NCBI GenBank assembly: GCA_017643025.1
Contig: JAEPOG010000002.1
Span: 434,001 to 498,000, forward strand
DNA: 64,000 nucleotides
Origin: Rhizobiaceae bacterium
GTDB taxonomy: Bacteria; Pseudomonadota; Alphaproteobacteria; Rhizobiales; Rhizobiaceae
Direction of reading: 5' to 3'
A model generated the notes under the pieces. It saw only the letters and a program-made list of their open reading frames with translations. It did not search any database and was not told where the DNA came from. Position numbers and translations under genes: made by a program. Below, piece by piece: positions 16,956 through 27,038 of this stretch; within the stretch, counting starts at the first letter, position 1; each line of letters starts with the position of its first letter.

Positions 16956-17114
16956 ATGGCCAAGATAATATCGCTGCTGCTGCTCGCCGTGATGGTGGTG
17001 CAGATCATCAGGCCGCTTGGCCTGCCAGGGCTCAGGAAGCGCGGCGACTTCTGGAAGATCGCACTTGTCGCGATCGCCGTGATGATGCTGACGGTGCTGA
17101 TACGGCCGGACTGA
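16956..17114 (+). CDS. small two-helix membrane protein
   Basis: A 52-residue hydrophobic peptide with two predicted membrane helices (IISLLLLAVMVVQII and IALVAIAVMMLTVLI) joined by a basic, glycine-rich loop (RPLGLPGLRKRGDFWK). GAGGGGA ends just upstream of the ATG. It follows the SDR by 26 bases and may be cotranscribed. Its last 83 bases are antisense to the 3' end of the SGNH gene. No function known. Confidence 0.65.
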   Translation: MAKIISLLLLAVMVVQIIRPLGLPGLRKRGDFWKIALVAIAVMMLTVLIRPD

Positions 17115-17823
17115 CGCCGGCCAGCACGTATTCGAAGAGGTGGCCGGCCCACGCGCCGTATCCCGCTTCCGAGGCATGGAAGCCGTCAGACGAGAAACCG
17201 GACGGGTCGATGATCGGCAGTCTCGTCGCCGGGACCGCGCCACGCTCCTGACAGAGGCGCGTCCCCATCCGGTTTATGAGCGAGGCGCGGATTTCGAGGA
17301 CGCGTCCCAGCGCCGAGGGCAGCGCAGGCACCCTCCTCATGTCGACCACCGGCGACCAGACGATGTGGGCTTCGGGCCACTTGGCGCGCAGCGCATAGAG
17401 CAGACCGCCGAACTCGCGCTTGAAGCGGCCGACGGTGTGGAAGTTCTTGGCGTCGTTGGTGCCTATCGAAAGGACAATCAGGTTGGTGCCGTCATGGGCG
17501 AGGTTGGGCACCACATGGTCGCGGATCTGGCCTGAGGTGGCGGAATTGAAGCCTGCGGCACGCCATTCGACCGGCCGGCCGGTGCGGTAAGCGATGAGGG
17601 AGGCCAGCCGCGCGGCCAGCCCGCGATCGGTCGTGCCGATTCCTACCGACGCAGCTGACGAATCGCCCAGCACAAGAAGCCTGACCGGATCGCCCTTGCC
17701 CGGCACCTTGTGGATGACCGGCCCTTCTGCGGGCAGCAATCGGCTTGTGCGCAGGCGAACGCCGACGCCCTGCCAGACATAGACCGGGAAGGCGAGCCAG
17801 GAGAGGGCGGCCTTGAGCAGCAT
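17032..17823 (-). CDS. SGNH/GDSL-type esterase
   Basis: A 263-residue hydrolase with an N-terminal hydrophobic segment (about residues 4-20, possible signal anchor) and the SGNH blocks: VLGDSSAASVG (nucleophile S55), SGQ region with G at 98, SIGTNDAKN (N123) and DGFHASEAGY (D213, H216). The last 27 residues, rich in Ser and Arg, lie beyond the catalytic domain and overlap the small membrane protein gene on the other strand. It could be a lysophospholipase-like or acetyl esterase; substrate unknown. Confidence 0.87.
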   Translation of the reverse strand: MLLKAALSWLAFPVYVWQGVGVRLRTSRLLPAEGPVIHKVPGKGDPVRLLVLGDSSAASVGIGTTDRGLAARLASLIAYRTGRPVEWRAAGFNSATSGQIRDHVVPNLAHDGTNLIVLSIGTNDAKNFHTVGRFKREFGGLLYALRAKWPEAHIVWSPVVDMRRVPALPSALGRVLEIRASLINRMGTRLCQERGAVPATRLPIIDPSGFSSDGFHASEAGYGAWAGHLFEYVLAGVSPAVSAPSASSRRSRQVRSSRSRRAS

Positions 17824-17843
17824 CCTACGCCTCGTCCGGCGCG

Positions 17844-18737
17844 TCAGCCCGCGCGGGAGGCCTTGACGATGCTGTCGATCGCTTCCGCCAGCTTGGCGTC
17901 GAACTCCGCGTCGCTCTGGTCGGCCGACAGGCCTTCGGTAAGGGCGCGCGAGAAGGAAGCGATCATGCCGGTGTTCTGCGCAAGCTTCGCGTTGGCCTCG
18001 TCGCGCGAATAGCCGCCCGACAGGGCGACGACGCGCATCACGCGCGGATCGTCGATGAGCGGCTTGTAGAGGTTCGGCTTGGTCGGCAGCGTCAGCTTGA
18101 GCATGATCTGCTTGCCGGCGGGCAGGCCGTCGAGATGCTTGGTGATCTCGGCCAGCAGGATGTCCTCCGCCTCGGCCTTGTCGGAGATGGAGATGGTGAC
18201 CTCCGGCTCGACAATCGGCACGAGGCCGTGGGCCAGAACCTGCTTAGCCACCTCGAACTGCTGGTTGACGACGGCGGCGATACCCTTCGGGTTGGCGGCG
18301 TCGATCACTGAGCGCATCTTGGTGCCGAACACGCCCTTGGTCACCGCGCGGCTCAGCAGCGCGTCGAGGCCGGGGTTCGGCTTCATCAGCTTGACGCCGT
18401 CCTCCTGTTCCGCGAGGCCCTTGTCGATCTTGAGAAAGGGCACGACGCCGCGCTTCTCCCACAGATACTGCGCCGTCGGCACGCCATCGATCTCGCGATC
18501 CATGGTCTGCTCGAACAGGATGGCGCCCATCACCTTGTCGCCGGTGAAGGCAGGCGACTTGATGATGCGGGTGCGCATGGCGTGCACGAGGTCGAACATT
18601 TCGGCTTCGCTCGACCAGGCGCTCTCGGGCACGCCGTAGAGCTTCAGCGCCTTCGGCGTGGAGCCGCCGGACTGGTCGAGCGCTGCAATGAAGCCGTCCT
18701 TGTTCGCGGCCTGCGCCGCCATGTTCGCATTCGTCAT
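17844..18737 (-). CDS. fbaB: fructose-bisphosphate aldolase class I
   Basis: A 297-residue Schiff-base aldolase, cleaving or forming fructose 1,6-bisphosphate. It shows [13 protein letters not shown] near the N-terminus, [17 protein letters not shown] and [11 protein letters not shown], which carries the lysine position expected for the Schiff base. Metal ligands of class II aldolases are absent. The start at 18737 has GGGAG upstream. It follows pgk on the same strand and completes the lower glycolysis/gluconeogenesis group with gap and tkt. Confidence 0.92.
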   Translation of the reverse strand: MTNANMAAQAANKDGFIAALDQSGGSTPKALKLYGVPESAWSSEAEMFDLVHAMRTRIIKSPAFTGDKVMGAILFEQTMDREIDGVPTAQYLWEKRGVVPFLKIDKGLAEQEDGVKLMKPNPGLDALLSRAVTKGVFGTKMRSVIDAANPKGIAAVVNQQFEVAKQVLAHGLVPIVEPEVTISISDKAEAEDILLAEITKHLDGLPAGKQIMLKLTLPTKPNLYKPLIDDPRVMRVVALSGGYSRDEANAKLAQNTGMIASFSRALTEGLSADQSDAEFDAKLAEAIDSIVKASRAG

Positions 18738-18864
18738 CTGATTCTCCCGCAGCCGGCGAAGACACCGGCACTCCAAAATTCCTTCGCGGCGCGCTTAGCA
18801 GAGCCAGGCCCGCAGCGGAATGCGCCGAAATATCCTAAATCGATTTAGATTGCCAGATCGCGAG

Positions 18865-20061
18865 CTACTTTCTGGAGAGCGCCTCGACACCCGGCAGGGC
18901 CTTGCCCTCCATCCACTCCAGGAACGCGCCGCCGGCGGTTGAGACGTAGGTGAAATCGTTGGCGACGCCTGCCTTGTTGAGCGCGGCAACCGTGTCGCCG
19001 CCTCCGGCAACCGAGACGAGTACGCCTTCACCGGTCTGCTCGGCGGCGAATTTCGCGGCAGCGACCGTCGCCTTGTCGAAGGGTTCGATTTCGAATGCGC
19101 CAAGCGGACCGTTCCAGACCAGCGTGGCGGCCTTGCCGATCCAGCCGGTGACCGCCTTCACGGTCTCGGGGCCGACATCGAGGATCATGGCGTCCGCGGG
19201 AATGGCGCCGACGGGAACGGTTTCGGTTTCGGCACCGGCTTCGAATTTGCGCGCCACCACGGCGTCGGTCGGCAGAACGATGGCGCAGCCGCCGCTGGCG
19301 GCATCGATCATGATCGTTTTCGCGGTCGCGGCGAGGTCGTGTTCGCAGAGCGACTTGCCGACATCCGTTCCGCGCGCCGCAAGGAAGGTGTTTGCCATGC
19401 CGCCGCCGATCACCAGCGCGTCGACCTTCTTCACCAAATTGGTCAGCAGGTCGATCTTGGTCGAGACCTTGGCGCCGCCGACTATAGCGACGACCGGGCG
19501 CTTGGGGTTGCCGAGCCCCTGCTCCAGCGCTTCCAGTTCCGCCTGCATGGTACGGCCGGCGTAGGCAGGCAGCACATGTGCAAGTCCCTCGGTCGAGGCA
19601 TGGGCGCGGTGCGCGGCTGAGAAGGCGTCGTTGACATAGATGTCGCCGTTTTCGGCCAGCGCCTTGACGAAATCGGGGTTGTTCTTCTCCTCGCCGGCGT
19701 GGAAGCGGGTGTTTTCCAGCAGCAGGATGTCGCCGCCGACCATTTTCGACACCGCTTCACGCGCAGGCTCACCAATGCAGTCGGCGGCGAAGAAGACGCG
19801 CTTGTCCATGATCGCTTCTGCAGCGGCGGCGATAGGTCTGAGCGACTGCTCCGGGTCCGGCTTTCCTTTCGGACGGCCGAAATGCGCGAGCAGGATGACC
19901 TTGGCGCCCTTCTGCGACAGTTCGAGGATGGTGCCGGACACACGCTCGATGCGCGTTGCGTCGGTGACCTGGCCGTCCTTCACCGGGACGTTCAGATCGA
20001 CGCGCAGCAGAACGCGCTTGCCGGCCGGATCGAGGTCGTCGAGTGTGCGAAAGTCGGGCAT
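18865..20061 (-). CDS. pgk: phosphoglycerate kinase
   Basis: A 398-residue two-domain kinase that interconverts 1,3-bisphosphoglycerate and 3-phosphoglycerate with ADP/ATP. Signature [11 protein letters not shown] near residue 20, [27 protein letters not shown], nucleotide-site [14 protein letters not shown] and the terminal hinge GGGDTVAAL with [13 protein letters not shown]. The ATG at 20061 has AGAGGAA eight bases upstream. The antiporter gene stops 59 bases before it, so both may share a transcript. Confidence 0.98.
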   Translation of the reverse strand: MPDFRTLDDLDPAGKRVLLRVDLNVPVKDGQVTDATRIERVSGTILELSQKGAKVILLAHFGRPKGKPDPEQSLRPIAAAAEAIMDKRVFFAADCIGEPAREAVSKMVGGDILLLENTRFHAGEEKNNPDFVKALAENGDIYVNDAFSAAHRAHASTEGLAHVLPAYAGRTMQAELEALEQGLGNPKRPVVAIVGGAKVSTKIDLLTNLVKKVDALVIGGGMANTFLAARGTDVGKSLCEHDLAATAKTIMIDAASGGCAIVLPTDAVVARKFEAGAETETVPVGAIPADAMILDVGPETVKAVTGWIGKAATLVWNGPLGAFEIEPFDKATVAAAKFAAEQTGEGVLVSVAGGGDTVAALNKAGVANDFTYVSTAGGAFLEWMEGKALPGVEALSRK

Positions 20062-20120
20062 GCGCGGGTTCCTCTCTGAATGGCGCGCGCACCATACAGA
20101 CCGGCGCCAAAGGCGCAATA

Positions 20121-22037
20121 TCAGCCCTTATCGGCCTCAGGAGTTTTGGCGTCAGGCGTCGTTTCCGCCTCTTTCGGGCGGTCGTCCTCGGCCGTGTCGC
20201 CGTCTTCGGCCTCCGCTTCGGGCGGCTTGCGGCGGCTCGCCAGCCGCGCCGCGATGAACGCGCGGAGCCGCGCGGCAACCTCGCGGCCGGTCAGGAACAG
20301 CGGCACCTGCGGGTTTTCCGCCTCCGGCTCGAGCGAAACGCCGACCGTCTCGACCCGGCCATGGTCGTCGACATCGCGCACGATGAGTTCGACCGGACCG
20401 ACGGCGACGCGGTCGGCATATTCGGCCTGCCCGCCCAGCCGCGAAGCCATCATCTCGGCAATCGTCATCTCCTCCTCATCGGGGCGCAGCTCGATGCCGT
20501 AGGCCGTCTGCAGGTCGCGCGCCGAGCGCGAGGGATCGATGGCGAAGGCGCCGAAGAACTCCTCGTCGTCGACTTCGACAGGGGCCGGACTTGCGAAGAG
20601 ACGGTCGAGCAGCGGTGGGTAGCGCGACGAGATGAAGAGGTAGACATAGTCGCCGGCGCGCAGCCGGCCGGCATACTGGTAGCGCATCGACTGCCCGTCG
20701 CGGACGACAAGGGAAGGCCGGGCCCAGCGCGGCACGCGCTCGCCCTGTTCGACCGGGCTGCCGGGAACGACGTGATAGACGAGCAGTTCGTGACTGGCCG
20801 TACCGGGCAGTTCGACCTCCACCTTCTCCACCGGCCCGAGGCGCTTGGGCACGAGCAGGCCAAGCCGCCGCGCCAGCGGATTGATGGTCCAGCCCTGCAC
20901 AAGCAGGGAGACAAGCACGATGATGAAGGCGACGTTGAAGATGGTTTCGCCGCTCGCCAGTCCGCCGAGCAGCGGCACGATGGCGAGCAGGATGGAGACG
21001 GCCCCGCGCAGGCCCACCCAGGCGACAAATGCGCTTTCGGAACGCTGGAAGTCGAAGGGCAGCAGCGTCAGCCAGACCGCAAGCGGGCGGGCGACGAACA
21101 TCAGAAAAATGGCAAGCCCGACCGCCTGCAGAGCGATGCCGGGAAACTGCGATGGCGTGGCGAGCAGGCCGAGAATGAGGAACATGATGATCTGGGCAAG
21201 CCAGGTCATGCCGTCCTGGAAGCGCCTCAGCAGGGGGGCGGCCTTCATCTGGCGGTTGCCGGCGTAGAGGCCGGCGACATAGGCAGCGAGGAAGCCGCTG
21301 CCGCCCAGCGCGCCGGTGACGGAGAAGACCAGCAGGGCCAGCGCTATGACGAAGATCGGGACGAGGCCGCGCTCCATGTTGAGCCGGTTGACCAGCCCGA
21401 CGATCATCACGCCGCCGCCATAACCGGCTATCAGGCCAATGCCCATCTGCAGCACGAAATCGATGAGGAACCCGGTGCCGAAAGCGGCCTGGCTCGCCTC
21501 GCGTGCAAGAACGGCCTCGACCAGCGCGATGGTGAGGAAGATCGCCATTGGGTCGTTGGAACCGGACTCGATTTCGAGCGTGGCGCGCACCTTTTCGCGG
21601 ATCGAAATGCCGCCGATGCGCAGCAGGAAGAACACGGCGGCCGCGTCGGTCGACCCGACGATGGCGCCGAGCAGGAAGGATTCGAGCCAGGAAAAGCCAA
21701 GCAGCAGCCGCGCCGCGAGGCCGAAGAAGCCTGCCGTCAGCAACACGCCAGCCGTCGCCAACGTCAGCGCTGGCCATGCTGCCTGGCGGAAGGATTGCAA
21801 CGAGGTGCCAAAGCCGGAATCGAACAGGATGACGGCCAGCGCCAGCGATCCGACAAAATAAGCGACATCTGCATTGTCGAAGTCGATGCCGAGGCCGTCG
21901 ACGCCGGCGAGCAGGCCGATGCCCAGGAACAGAAGCAGCAACGGCGCGCCGAAGCGGAACGCGAGCAGGCTCGAAAACGCCGCCACCAGCACGAGCAGCG
22001 TGCCAACGAGCGTTACAAAATAGGTCCATTCGAGCAT
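20121..22037 (-). CDS. cvrA: potassium/proton antiporter of the CvrA/NhaP2 type (CPA1)
   Basis: A 638-residue protein with about twelve membrane helices (residues 1-390; [13 protein letters not shown] and [12 protein letters not shown] hold the CPA1 acidic residues). After these come an RCK_C (TrkA-C) domain (about 400-485, [20 protein letters not shown]) and a CorC/HlyC-type transporter-associated domain (about 510-590), then an acidic, proline-rich tail. This domain order marks K+(NH4+)/H+ antiporters. It splits the usual gap-pgk neighbourhood. Confidence 0.9.
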   Translation of the reverse strand: MLEWTYFVTLVGTLLVLVAAFSSLLAFRFGAPLLLLFLGIGLLAGVDGLGIDFDNADVAYFVGSLALAVILFDSGFGTSLQSFRQAAWPALTLATAGVLLTAGFFGLAARLLLGFSWLESFLLGAIVGSTDAAAVFFLLRIGGISIREKVRATLEIESGSNDPMAIFLTIALVEAVLAREASQAAFGTGFLIDFVLQMGIGLIAGYGGGVMIVGLVNRLNMERGLVPIFVIALALLVFSVTGALGGSGFLAAYVAGLYAGNRQMKAAPLLRRFQDGMTWLAQIIMFLILGLLATPSQFPGIALQAVGLAIFLMFVARPLAVWLTLLPFDFQRSESAFVAWVGLRGAVSILLAIVPLLGGLASGETIFNVAFIIVLVSLLVQGWTINPLARRLGLLVPKRLGPVEKVEVELPGTASHELLVYHVVPGSPVEQGERVPRWARPSLVVRDGQSMRYQYAGRLRAGDYVYLFISSRYPPLLDRLFASPAPVEVDDEEFFGAFAIDPSRSARDLQTAYGIELRPDEEEMTIAEMMASRLGGQAEYADRVAVGPVELIVRDVDDHGRVETVGVSLEPEAENPQVPLFLTGREVAARLRAFIAARLASRRKPPEAEAEDGDTAEDDRPKEAETTPDAKTPEADKG

Positions 22038-22146
22038 CGAGCCGGCTTCCGAATCCGCCACACGACCGCGTTTTACGGGCGCTTGGCTGAATATTGGCGG
22101 AGGCGACCTCAATGCCGCAAGGGCAAGTCCCGGAAAGAGCTAAAGA

Positions 22147-22171
22147 AAAAGCCCGGCATTGCCGGGCTTTT
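22147..22171 (-). terminator. intrinsic terminator downstream of gap
   Basis: AAAAGCCCGGC and GCCGGGCTTTT form an 11-base-pair stem with a three-base loop; on the minus strand the stem is followed by five T. It lies 25 bases after the gap stop codon and ahead of the antiporter gene, so gap transcription should largely end here. The stem is symmetric, but no gene reads in from the plus strand. Confidence 0.88.
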
Positions 22172-22195
22172 CCGTGAATATCGATTGCCAGTCGA

Positions 22196-23206
22196 TCAGA
22201 TCAGCTTGCCGATGGCGACCGCCGTGTCGCCCATGCGGTTCGAGAAACCCCATTCGTTGTCGTACCAGGACAGCACCGAAACGAGCGAACCGTCCATGAC
22301 CTTGGTCTGGTCGAGCGCGACCGTCGAGGAATGCGGATCGTGGTTGAAGTCGATCGAGACGTTGGGGTGCGTCGTGCAGGCGAGAATACCCTTGAGATGG
22401 CCTTCTGAAGCCTTGATCAGCGCCTGGTTGACGTCGTCGGCGGTGACGGACTTCGCCGAAACGAACTTGAAGTCGACCAGCGAAACGTTGGGGGTCGGCA
22501 CGCGCACCGAGATGCCGTCGAGCTTGCCCTTCAGTTCCGGAATGACAAGGCCGATCGCCTTCGCAGCGCCGGTCGAGGTCGGGATCTGGCTCATCGCCGC
22601 GGCGCGGGCGCGGTAGAGATCCTTGTGCATGGTGTCCAGCGTCGGCTGGTCGCCCGTATAGGAGTGGATGGTCGTCATCATGCCGCGTTCGATGCCAAAG
22701 GCGGAGTGAAGCACATCGACCAGCGGCGCCAGGCAGTTGGTGGTGCACGACGCGTTGGAGACCACCATGTGGTCCTTGCTCAGCTTGTCGTGATTGACGC
22801 CGTAGACGACCGTCAGGTCCGCGCCGTCAGACGGGGCTGAGACCAGCACACGCTTAGCGCCGGCGGTCAGATGGGCCGAAGCCTTCTCCTTCGCGGTGAA
22901 GATGCCGGTGCACTCCATCGCGATGTCCACGCCGAGTTCCTTCCACGGCAGCTTGGAGGGGTCGCGCTCGGCGAGCACCTTGAAGCTGTCGCCGCCGTCG
23001 ATGCGGATGGTGTCGCCATCCACGTCGACCGCTCGCGGGAAGCGGCCATGGACGCTGTCATAGCGCATGAGGTGTGCGTTGGTTTCGACCGGGCCGAGAT
23101 CGTTGACCGCGACAACATCGATGTCCTTGCGGCCGGATTCGTAGATGGCGCGGACGATGTTGCGGCCGATACGGCCAAATCCATTGATGGCGACTCTGAC
23201 GGTCAT
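22196..23206 (-). CDS. gap: glyceraldehyde-3-phosphate dehydrogenase, type I
   Basis: A 336-residue enzyme oxidising glyceraldehyde 3-phosphate to 1,3-bisphosphoglycerate. NAD-binding [10 protein letters not shown] (7-16) and the active site [12 protein letters not shown] with nucleophile C154 are intact, as is the terminal [12 protein letters not shown]. The residue after β2 is VNDLG; the aspartate at position 36 suggests NAD rather than NADP. The ATG at 23206 is preceded by GAGGAGA. It follows tkt on the same strand and is closed by the 22147 terminator. Confidence 0.98.
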   Translation of the reverse strand: MTVRVAINGFGRIGRNIVRAIYESGRKDIDVVAVNDLGPVETNAHLMRYDSVHGRFPRAVDVDGDTIRIDGGDSFKVLAERDPSKLPWKELGVDIAMECTGIFTAKEKASAHLTAGAKRVLVSAPSDGADLTVVYGVNHDKLSKDHMVVSNASCTTNCLAPLVDVLHSAFGIERGMMTTIHSYTGDQPTLDTMHKDLYRARAAAMSQIPTSTGAAKAIGLVIPELKGKLDGISVRVPTPNVSLVDFKFVSAKSVTADDVNQALIKASEGHLKGILACTTHPNVSIDFNHDPHSSTVALDQTKVMDGSLVSVLSWYDNEWGFSNRMGDTAVAIGKLI

Positions 23207-23353
23207 GCGCAGTCTCCTCGGGGGCTTTCGATGCTGAGCGGCCGCGTGCGCGGGCACGCTCTCATAACGGCGGCGGGTTCAAGAATCCAGCGGTGCCGCC
23301 CAGAATCCGCCGCTGGCACGACGGCTCGGCGCAGCTGGACTTCCGAGTAAGCG

Positions 23354-25348
23354 TCAGGCCGTCTCGGCCAGACGCGCCTGTGCGGCCTGCGCTATTGCGT
23401 CGGCGGTGATGCCGTAGTGCTCGTAGAGCTCCTTGTACGGCCCGCTGGCGCCGAAACCCGACATGCCGATGAATATGCCGTCGCTGCCGATCAGGCGGTC
23501 CCAGCCCTGGCGGACGCCGGCCTCGACGGCGATGCGCACCGGCGCGCTGCCCACCACGGCGGCGCGGTAATCCTCGCTCTGCTCGGCAAAGAGCTCGAAG
23601 GACGGCACGCTAACCACGCGGGTCGGCACGCCGTTCTTTTCCAGCTTGTCGCGGGCTGCGACGGCGATCTCCACTTCGGAGCCGGTAGCGAAGATCGTTA
23701 CCTTGGCGTCGTCGGAGGCCATCCTGAGTTCGTAAGCGCCGAGCGCGCAGAGATTGTCTTCCTTGTGCTCGGTGCGCAGCGCCGGAAGGTTCTGGCGGGT
23801 CAGTGCGAGCGTCGACGGCGAGGTCTTGCGGGTGATGGCGAGTTGCCAGCACTCGGCGGCCTCGACAGCGTCCGCGGGGCGGAAAACCAGATGGTTCGGA
23901 ATGGCGCGCAGCGCGGCGAGATGCTCCACCGGCTGGTGGGTCGGACCGTCTTCGCCCAGGCCGATCGAGTCATGCGTCATGACGAAGATCGAGCCAATGC
24001 CCATCAGCGAGGCGAGGCGCATCGCGGGGCGGGCATAGTCGGAGAAGGTCAGGAAGGTGCCGCCGTAGGGGATCAGCCCGCCATGCAGCACCATGCCGTT
24101 TATGGCCGCCGCCATGCCGTGCTCGCGAATGCCGAAATGGATGTAGCGGCCTGAATAGTCGTCGGCCCTGATCGGCTTGGTCTGGCTGGTCTTGGTGTTG
24201 TTCGAGCCCGTCAGGTCCGCCGAACCGCCGATCGTTTCAGGCACCGCGCCATTGATGACCTCCAGCGCCATCTCGGAGGATTTGCGCGTGGCGACGTGCG
24301 GCTTGTCCTCGACGAGCTTCTTCTTGTAGGCGCTGAGCGCCGCCTCGAATTCGGCAGGGAGTTCGCCGCTCATGCGGCGTTCGAATTCGGCGCGCATGCC
24401 GGGTTCGCTGTCGGCGAGGCGCTGTTCCCATGCCTTGCGCTCCTTGGCGGAGCGCAGACCGGCAAGGCGCCAGTCGTCGAGAATGTCGGAGGGAACGACG
24501 AAAGGCTTGGAGTCCCAGCCGAGCGCCTTGCGGGTAGCCTCGATCTCTTCGTCGCCGAGCGGCGAGCCGTGGGCCTTGGCGGTGCCCGCCTTTGTCGGCG
24601 CGCCGAAGCCGATGGTCGTGCGAAACGCGATCATCGTCGGCCGGTCGGAGTTGCGCGCCTTCTCGATCGCATCGGCGATCGCGTCAGGATCGTGGCCATC
24701 GGCATGGAAGGCGTTCCAGCCGGAGGCCTCGAAACGCTTCACCTGATCGGTGGAATCGGCCAGCGAAACCGGACCGTCGATCGAGATGCGGTTGTCGTCC
24801 CACATGACGATCAGCTTGCTGAGCTTGAGGTGGCCGGCGAGCGTGATCGCCTCCTGGCTTATGCCTTCCATCAGGCAGCCATCGCCGGCGAGGACATAAG
24901 TGTAGTGATCGACAAGGTCGTTGCCGAAGCGGGCGTTGAGGATGCGCTCGGCGAGCGCCATGCCGACCGAATTGCCCAGGCCCTGGCCGAGCGGCCCCGT
25001 TGTGGTCTCGATGCCGGCGGCGTGGCCGAATTCCGGGTGGCCGGCGGTTCGTGAGCCGAGCTGGCGGAAGTTCTTGATCTCGTCCAGCGTGATGTCTTCG
25101 TAGCCGAGCAGGTAGAGCAGCGAGTAGAGCAGCATGGAGCCGTGACCGGCGGAGAGCACGAAACGGTCGCGGTCCGGCCAGTTGGGCTCCTTCGGGTCAT
25201 GCGTCATGAAGCGCGTGTAGAGCACCGTCGCTATGTCGGCCGCGCCCATCGGCAGGCCGGGATGGCCGGAATTGGCGGCCTGGACCGCATCCATCGACAG
25301 AAAACGGATGGCATTGGCCATCCGGTCATGCTTCTCGCGTGAGATCAT
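23354..25348 (-). CDS. tkt: transketolase
   Basis: A 664-residue thiamine-diphosphate enzyme of the pentose phosphate pathway. ThDP motif begins [13 protein letters not shown] and ends near [10 protein letters not shown]; the N-terminus [20 protein letters not shown] and the transketolase signature [14 protein letters not shown] with FRPAD are intact. The ATG at 25348 is preferred because the family's N-terminus starts here; the upstream ribosome site is weak. It is divergent from DUF4164-zapA, a rhizobial arrangement. Confidence 0.97.
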   Translation of the reverse strand: MISREKHDRMANAIRFLSMDAVQAANSGHPGLPMGAADIATVLYTRFMTHDPKEPNWPDRDRFVLSAGHGSMLLYSLLYLLGYEDITLDEIKNFRQLGSRTAGHPEFGHAAGIETTTGPLGQGLGNSVGMALAERILNARFGNDLVDHYTYVLAGDGCLMEGISQEAITLAGHLKLSKLIVMWDDNRISIDGPVSLADSTDQVKRFEASGWNAFHADGHDPDAIADAIEKARNSDRPTMIAFRTTIGFGAPTKAGTAKAHGSPLGDEEIEATRKALGWDSKPFVVPSDILDDWRLAGLRSAKERKAWEQRLADSEPGMRAEFERRMSGELPAEFEAALSAYKKKLVEDKPHVATRKSSEMALEVINGAVPETIGGSADLTGSNNTKTSQTKPIRADDYSGRYIHFGIREHGMAAAINGMVLHGGLIPYGGTFLTFSDYARPAMRLASLMGIGSIFVMTHDSIGLGEDGPTHQPVEHLAALRAIPNHLVFRPADAVEAAECWQLAITRKTSPSTLALTRQNLPALRTEHKEDNLCALGAYELRMASDDAKVTIFATGSEVEIAVAARDKLEKNGVPTRVVSVPSFELFAEQSEDYRAAVVGSAPVRIAVEAGVRQGWDRLIGSDGIFIGMSGFGASGPYKELYEHYGITADAIAQAAQARLAETA

Positions 25349-25596
25349 TTTTCGCTCGCTGATAGCCCCAGACCGGGAACGGATGTCGCGGCGCGCGAGG
25401 CACCGCCCGGAAAAGCAGGGGACACATAACAGGCGGCGCTTCCAAGTCAACAAATCGCACGATTGCCCGGTCGTTGTCCCCTTCAAGAAGGCGGGGAAAG
25501 CGCGGCCGCTCGGTTGACGGGCGCTTCACCCGAAGCCTAATCTTTCGCGTCTAACGGCCTGCAACGCGGGCATGATTCCATGCAGGCCCCTCCCGG

Positions 25597-25878
25597 ATGA
25601 ATGCGATGTCCGCCGAACCGACATTGAGAGAGGTGATTGCCCGGCTGGGCAAGGCGATCGACGCGCTGGAAGAGGCCGTGAGCGCCCGCGTCGAGGACGA
25701 ACGCGATTCAGAGGAAGCGGAAGCCGAGGTTCAGCGGCTCAACGCCGATCGCGCGCGGCTGGCGCAGGAGCTGGATTCGTCCGAAGCGAAGGCGGAACGC
25801 CTGTCCGACACCAACAAGGAGGTGTCGCGCCGGCTGGTGACGGCGATGGAAACCATCCGGGCAGTTCTCGACAGGTAG
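25597..25878 (+). CDS. DUF4164 coiled-coil protein upstream of zapA
   Basis: A 93-residue, almost wholly α-helical, acidic protein matching DUF4164. Heptad-like leucine/alanine spacing runs from about residue 10 to 75. It is found just before zapA in many rhizobia, 19 bases apart here, so a cell-division role is suspected. ATG 25597 and 25606 are both possible; neither has a clear ribosome site. Function not established. Confidence 0.82.
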   Translation: MNAMSAEPTLREVIARLGKAIDALEEAVSARVEDERDSEEAEAEVQRLNADRARLAQELDSSEAKAERLSDTNKEVSRRLVTAMETIRAVLDR

Positions 25879-25897
25879 CCGGAAGCAAGGTGCGGTT

Positions 25898-26263
25898 ATG
25901 GCGCAAGTGACGGTAACGATCGACGGCAAGCAATACCGCATGGCCTGCGACGAGGGTCAGGAGGAGCACCTCATCGATCTCGCACAGCGCTTCGACCGCT
26001 ATGTCGCGCACCTCAAGGAAAGCTTCGGCGAGATCGGCGACCAGCGCATTACGGTGATGTCCGGCATCATGGTGATGGACGAACTGGCCGAACTGCAGAA
26101 GCGCGTGCTCGGCATGGAGAGCGAGATCGCCACCCTGCGCAAGACGCGCGACGATGCCCTGATCAAGGCCGACAAGAACGACGCGGCACTGACCGGTGCT
26201 CTGTCTCAGCTCGCTGAGCGGCTGGAAGCCTTGGCGGGCAAACTGTCACCAAAGGCCGGCTAG
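25898..26263 (+). CDS. zapA: cell division protein ZapA
   Basis: A 121-residue FtsZ-ring-stabilising protein. The N-terminal globular half (VTVTIDGKQYRMACDEGQEEHL) and the long helix RITVMSGIMVMDELAELQKRV continuing into a coiled coil are characteristic. GGAAGCAAGG lies upstream. Its stop overlaps the stop of the convergent GNAT gene. The 6S RNA gene often found after zapA in this lineage does not fit here because there is no intergenic space. Confidence 0.93.
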   Translation: MAQVTVTIDGKQYRMACDEGQEEHLIDLAQRFDRYVAHLKESFGEIGDQRITVMSGIMVMDELAELQKRVLGMESEIATLRKTRDDALIKADKNDAALTGALSQLAERLEALAGKLSPKAG

Positions 26264-26736
26264 TCCGGCAGCTCCAGAACGAGCCGAGGCAGCCAGCGCC
26301 CCGGAATCGATCCGGATGGCGCGGTCCCGGCATCCCTTGCGCCCATGCGGCGATAGAAGCCGACGGCGCTGGGATCTGCTTCGATGATCATGGAGTCGTG
26401 GTCCCACGAGGCAGCTTGCGCCGTTGCCCATTCCATGAGCGCGCGCCCAACACCCTGGCCAAGAAATGTGGGTTCGATATACAGCTTGTCGAGGAACAGG
26501 TCGCGGCCGTTTCTCTCAAGCTCGACATAACCTGCGACCAAATCATCGACGACGGCGACACGCATGTGCTCTGGATGAATGTCGCCGGGATCAATCGTGA
26601 GTTCCGCCCGGCAGGCGGCGATGAACGCATCGTCGTAGCCCCAATGCGCCTTCGAACGTAGGCATAGCTCGGTCAACTCGGCGGCTTCGCCCGGGCGTGC
26701 GGGGCGGAGGGTGATGGCGTGGGCCGATGAGGGCAC
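26260..26736 (-). CDS. GNAT-family N-acetyltransferase, coupled to ccdB
   Basis: A 158-residue acetyltransferase. The acetyl-CoA loop LGQGVGRALMEWA (about 93-105) is a good R/Q-x-x-G-x-G/A motif, with β4 DLFLDKLYIEP before it and PSAVGFYRRMGAR after it. The GTG start at 26736 overlaps the ccdB stop as TAGTG, so translation is probably coupled and the gene belongs to the ccdAB operon. GNAT proteins include tRNA-acetylating toxins, but those pair with ribbon-helix-helix antitoxins of another type; here an ordinary metabolic acetyltransferase is equally possible. Confidence 0.87.
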   Translation of the reverse strand: MPSSAHAITLRPARPGEAAELTELCLRSKAHWGYDDAFIAACRAELTIDPGDIHPEHMRVAVVDDLVAGYVELERNGRDLFLDKLYIEPTFLGQGVGRALMEWATAQAASWDHDSMIIEADPSAVGFYRRMGARDAGTAPSGSIPGRWLPRLVLELPD

Positions 26737-27038
26737 TAGAATCCAAGCATCAAGAAATCGACGGCAGCGGTGATCTCATCGCGAACGCCGCGGATATTTG
26801 TGACCTGCTCTTTCAGAGCAGGCTTGGGAACAGCCAGCATGTGTTGCGTATAAAGAGCGTAGTCCGCGCCTTCGATGGAAAATACGGGGTTGAGCTTCTT
26901 CAAAGGTCTGCGCTTCGGGTTCACAGGCAGCAGTGGTACAGCCAGCCGGGTCTCGAGCGCATCGAACATGTCATCCTGAATGACCACGAGGAGATTGTCG
27001 GTGCCGCGCGGATCGCGAAAGACGTCGTATTTCGCCAT
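26736..27038 (-). CDS. ccdB: CcdB-family toxin
   Basis: A 100-residue CcdB-like protein with MAKYDVFRDPR, a VPLLPV strand, LNPVFSIEGADYALYT and the helical end EITAAVDFLMLGF. The classic toxin poisons DNA gyrase through a C-terminal Trp-Gly-Ile; here the last three residues are Leu-Gly-Phe, so the tryptophan is replaced while the glycine is kept. Toxicity or target may therefore differ. The ATG directly follows the ccdA stop (TGAATG). Confidence 0.9.
   Translation of the reverse strand: MAKYDVFRDPRGTDNLLVVIQDDMFDALETRLAVPLLPVNPKRRPLKKLNPVFSIEGADYALYTQHMLAVPKPALKEQVTNIRGVRDEITAAVDFLMLGF

Noticed and set aside
20043-22616. 857-codon plus-strand open frame opposite pgk, cvrA and gap
   Set aside because: It is antisense to three well-recognised genes, its translation is low-complexity (rich in Arg, Gly, Asp, Gln) and it matches no family; long antisense frames are expected at this GC content.
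23287-23316. Hairpin CCAGCGG/CCGCTGG between tkt and gap
   Set aside because: Stem has a long loop with competing pairings and no T run; not a convincing terminator.
25349-25596. tkt promoter TTGACT with TTATGT
   Set aside because: Spacing between the hexamers is about 15 bases, too short for confidence.
26264-26300. 6S RNA gene (ssrS) expected after zapA in many alphaproteobacteria
   Set aside because: The zapA stop overlaps the convergent GNAT stop, leaving no room; I saw no 6S-like structure in the 249-base tkt/DUF4164 spacer either, but a covariance search would be needed.
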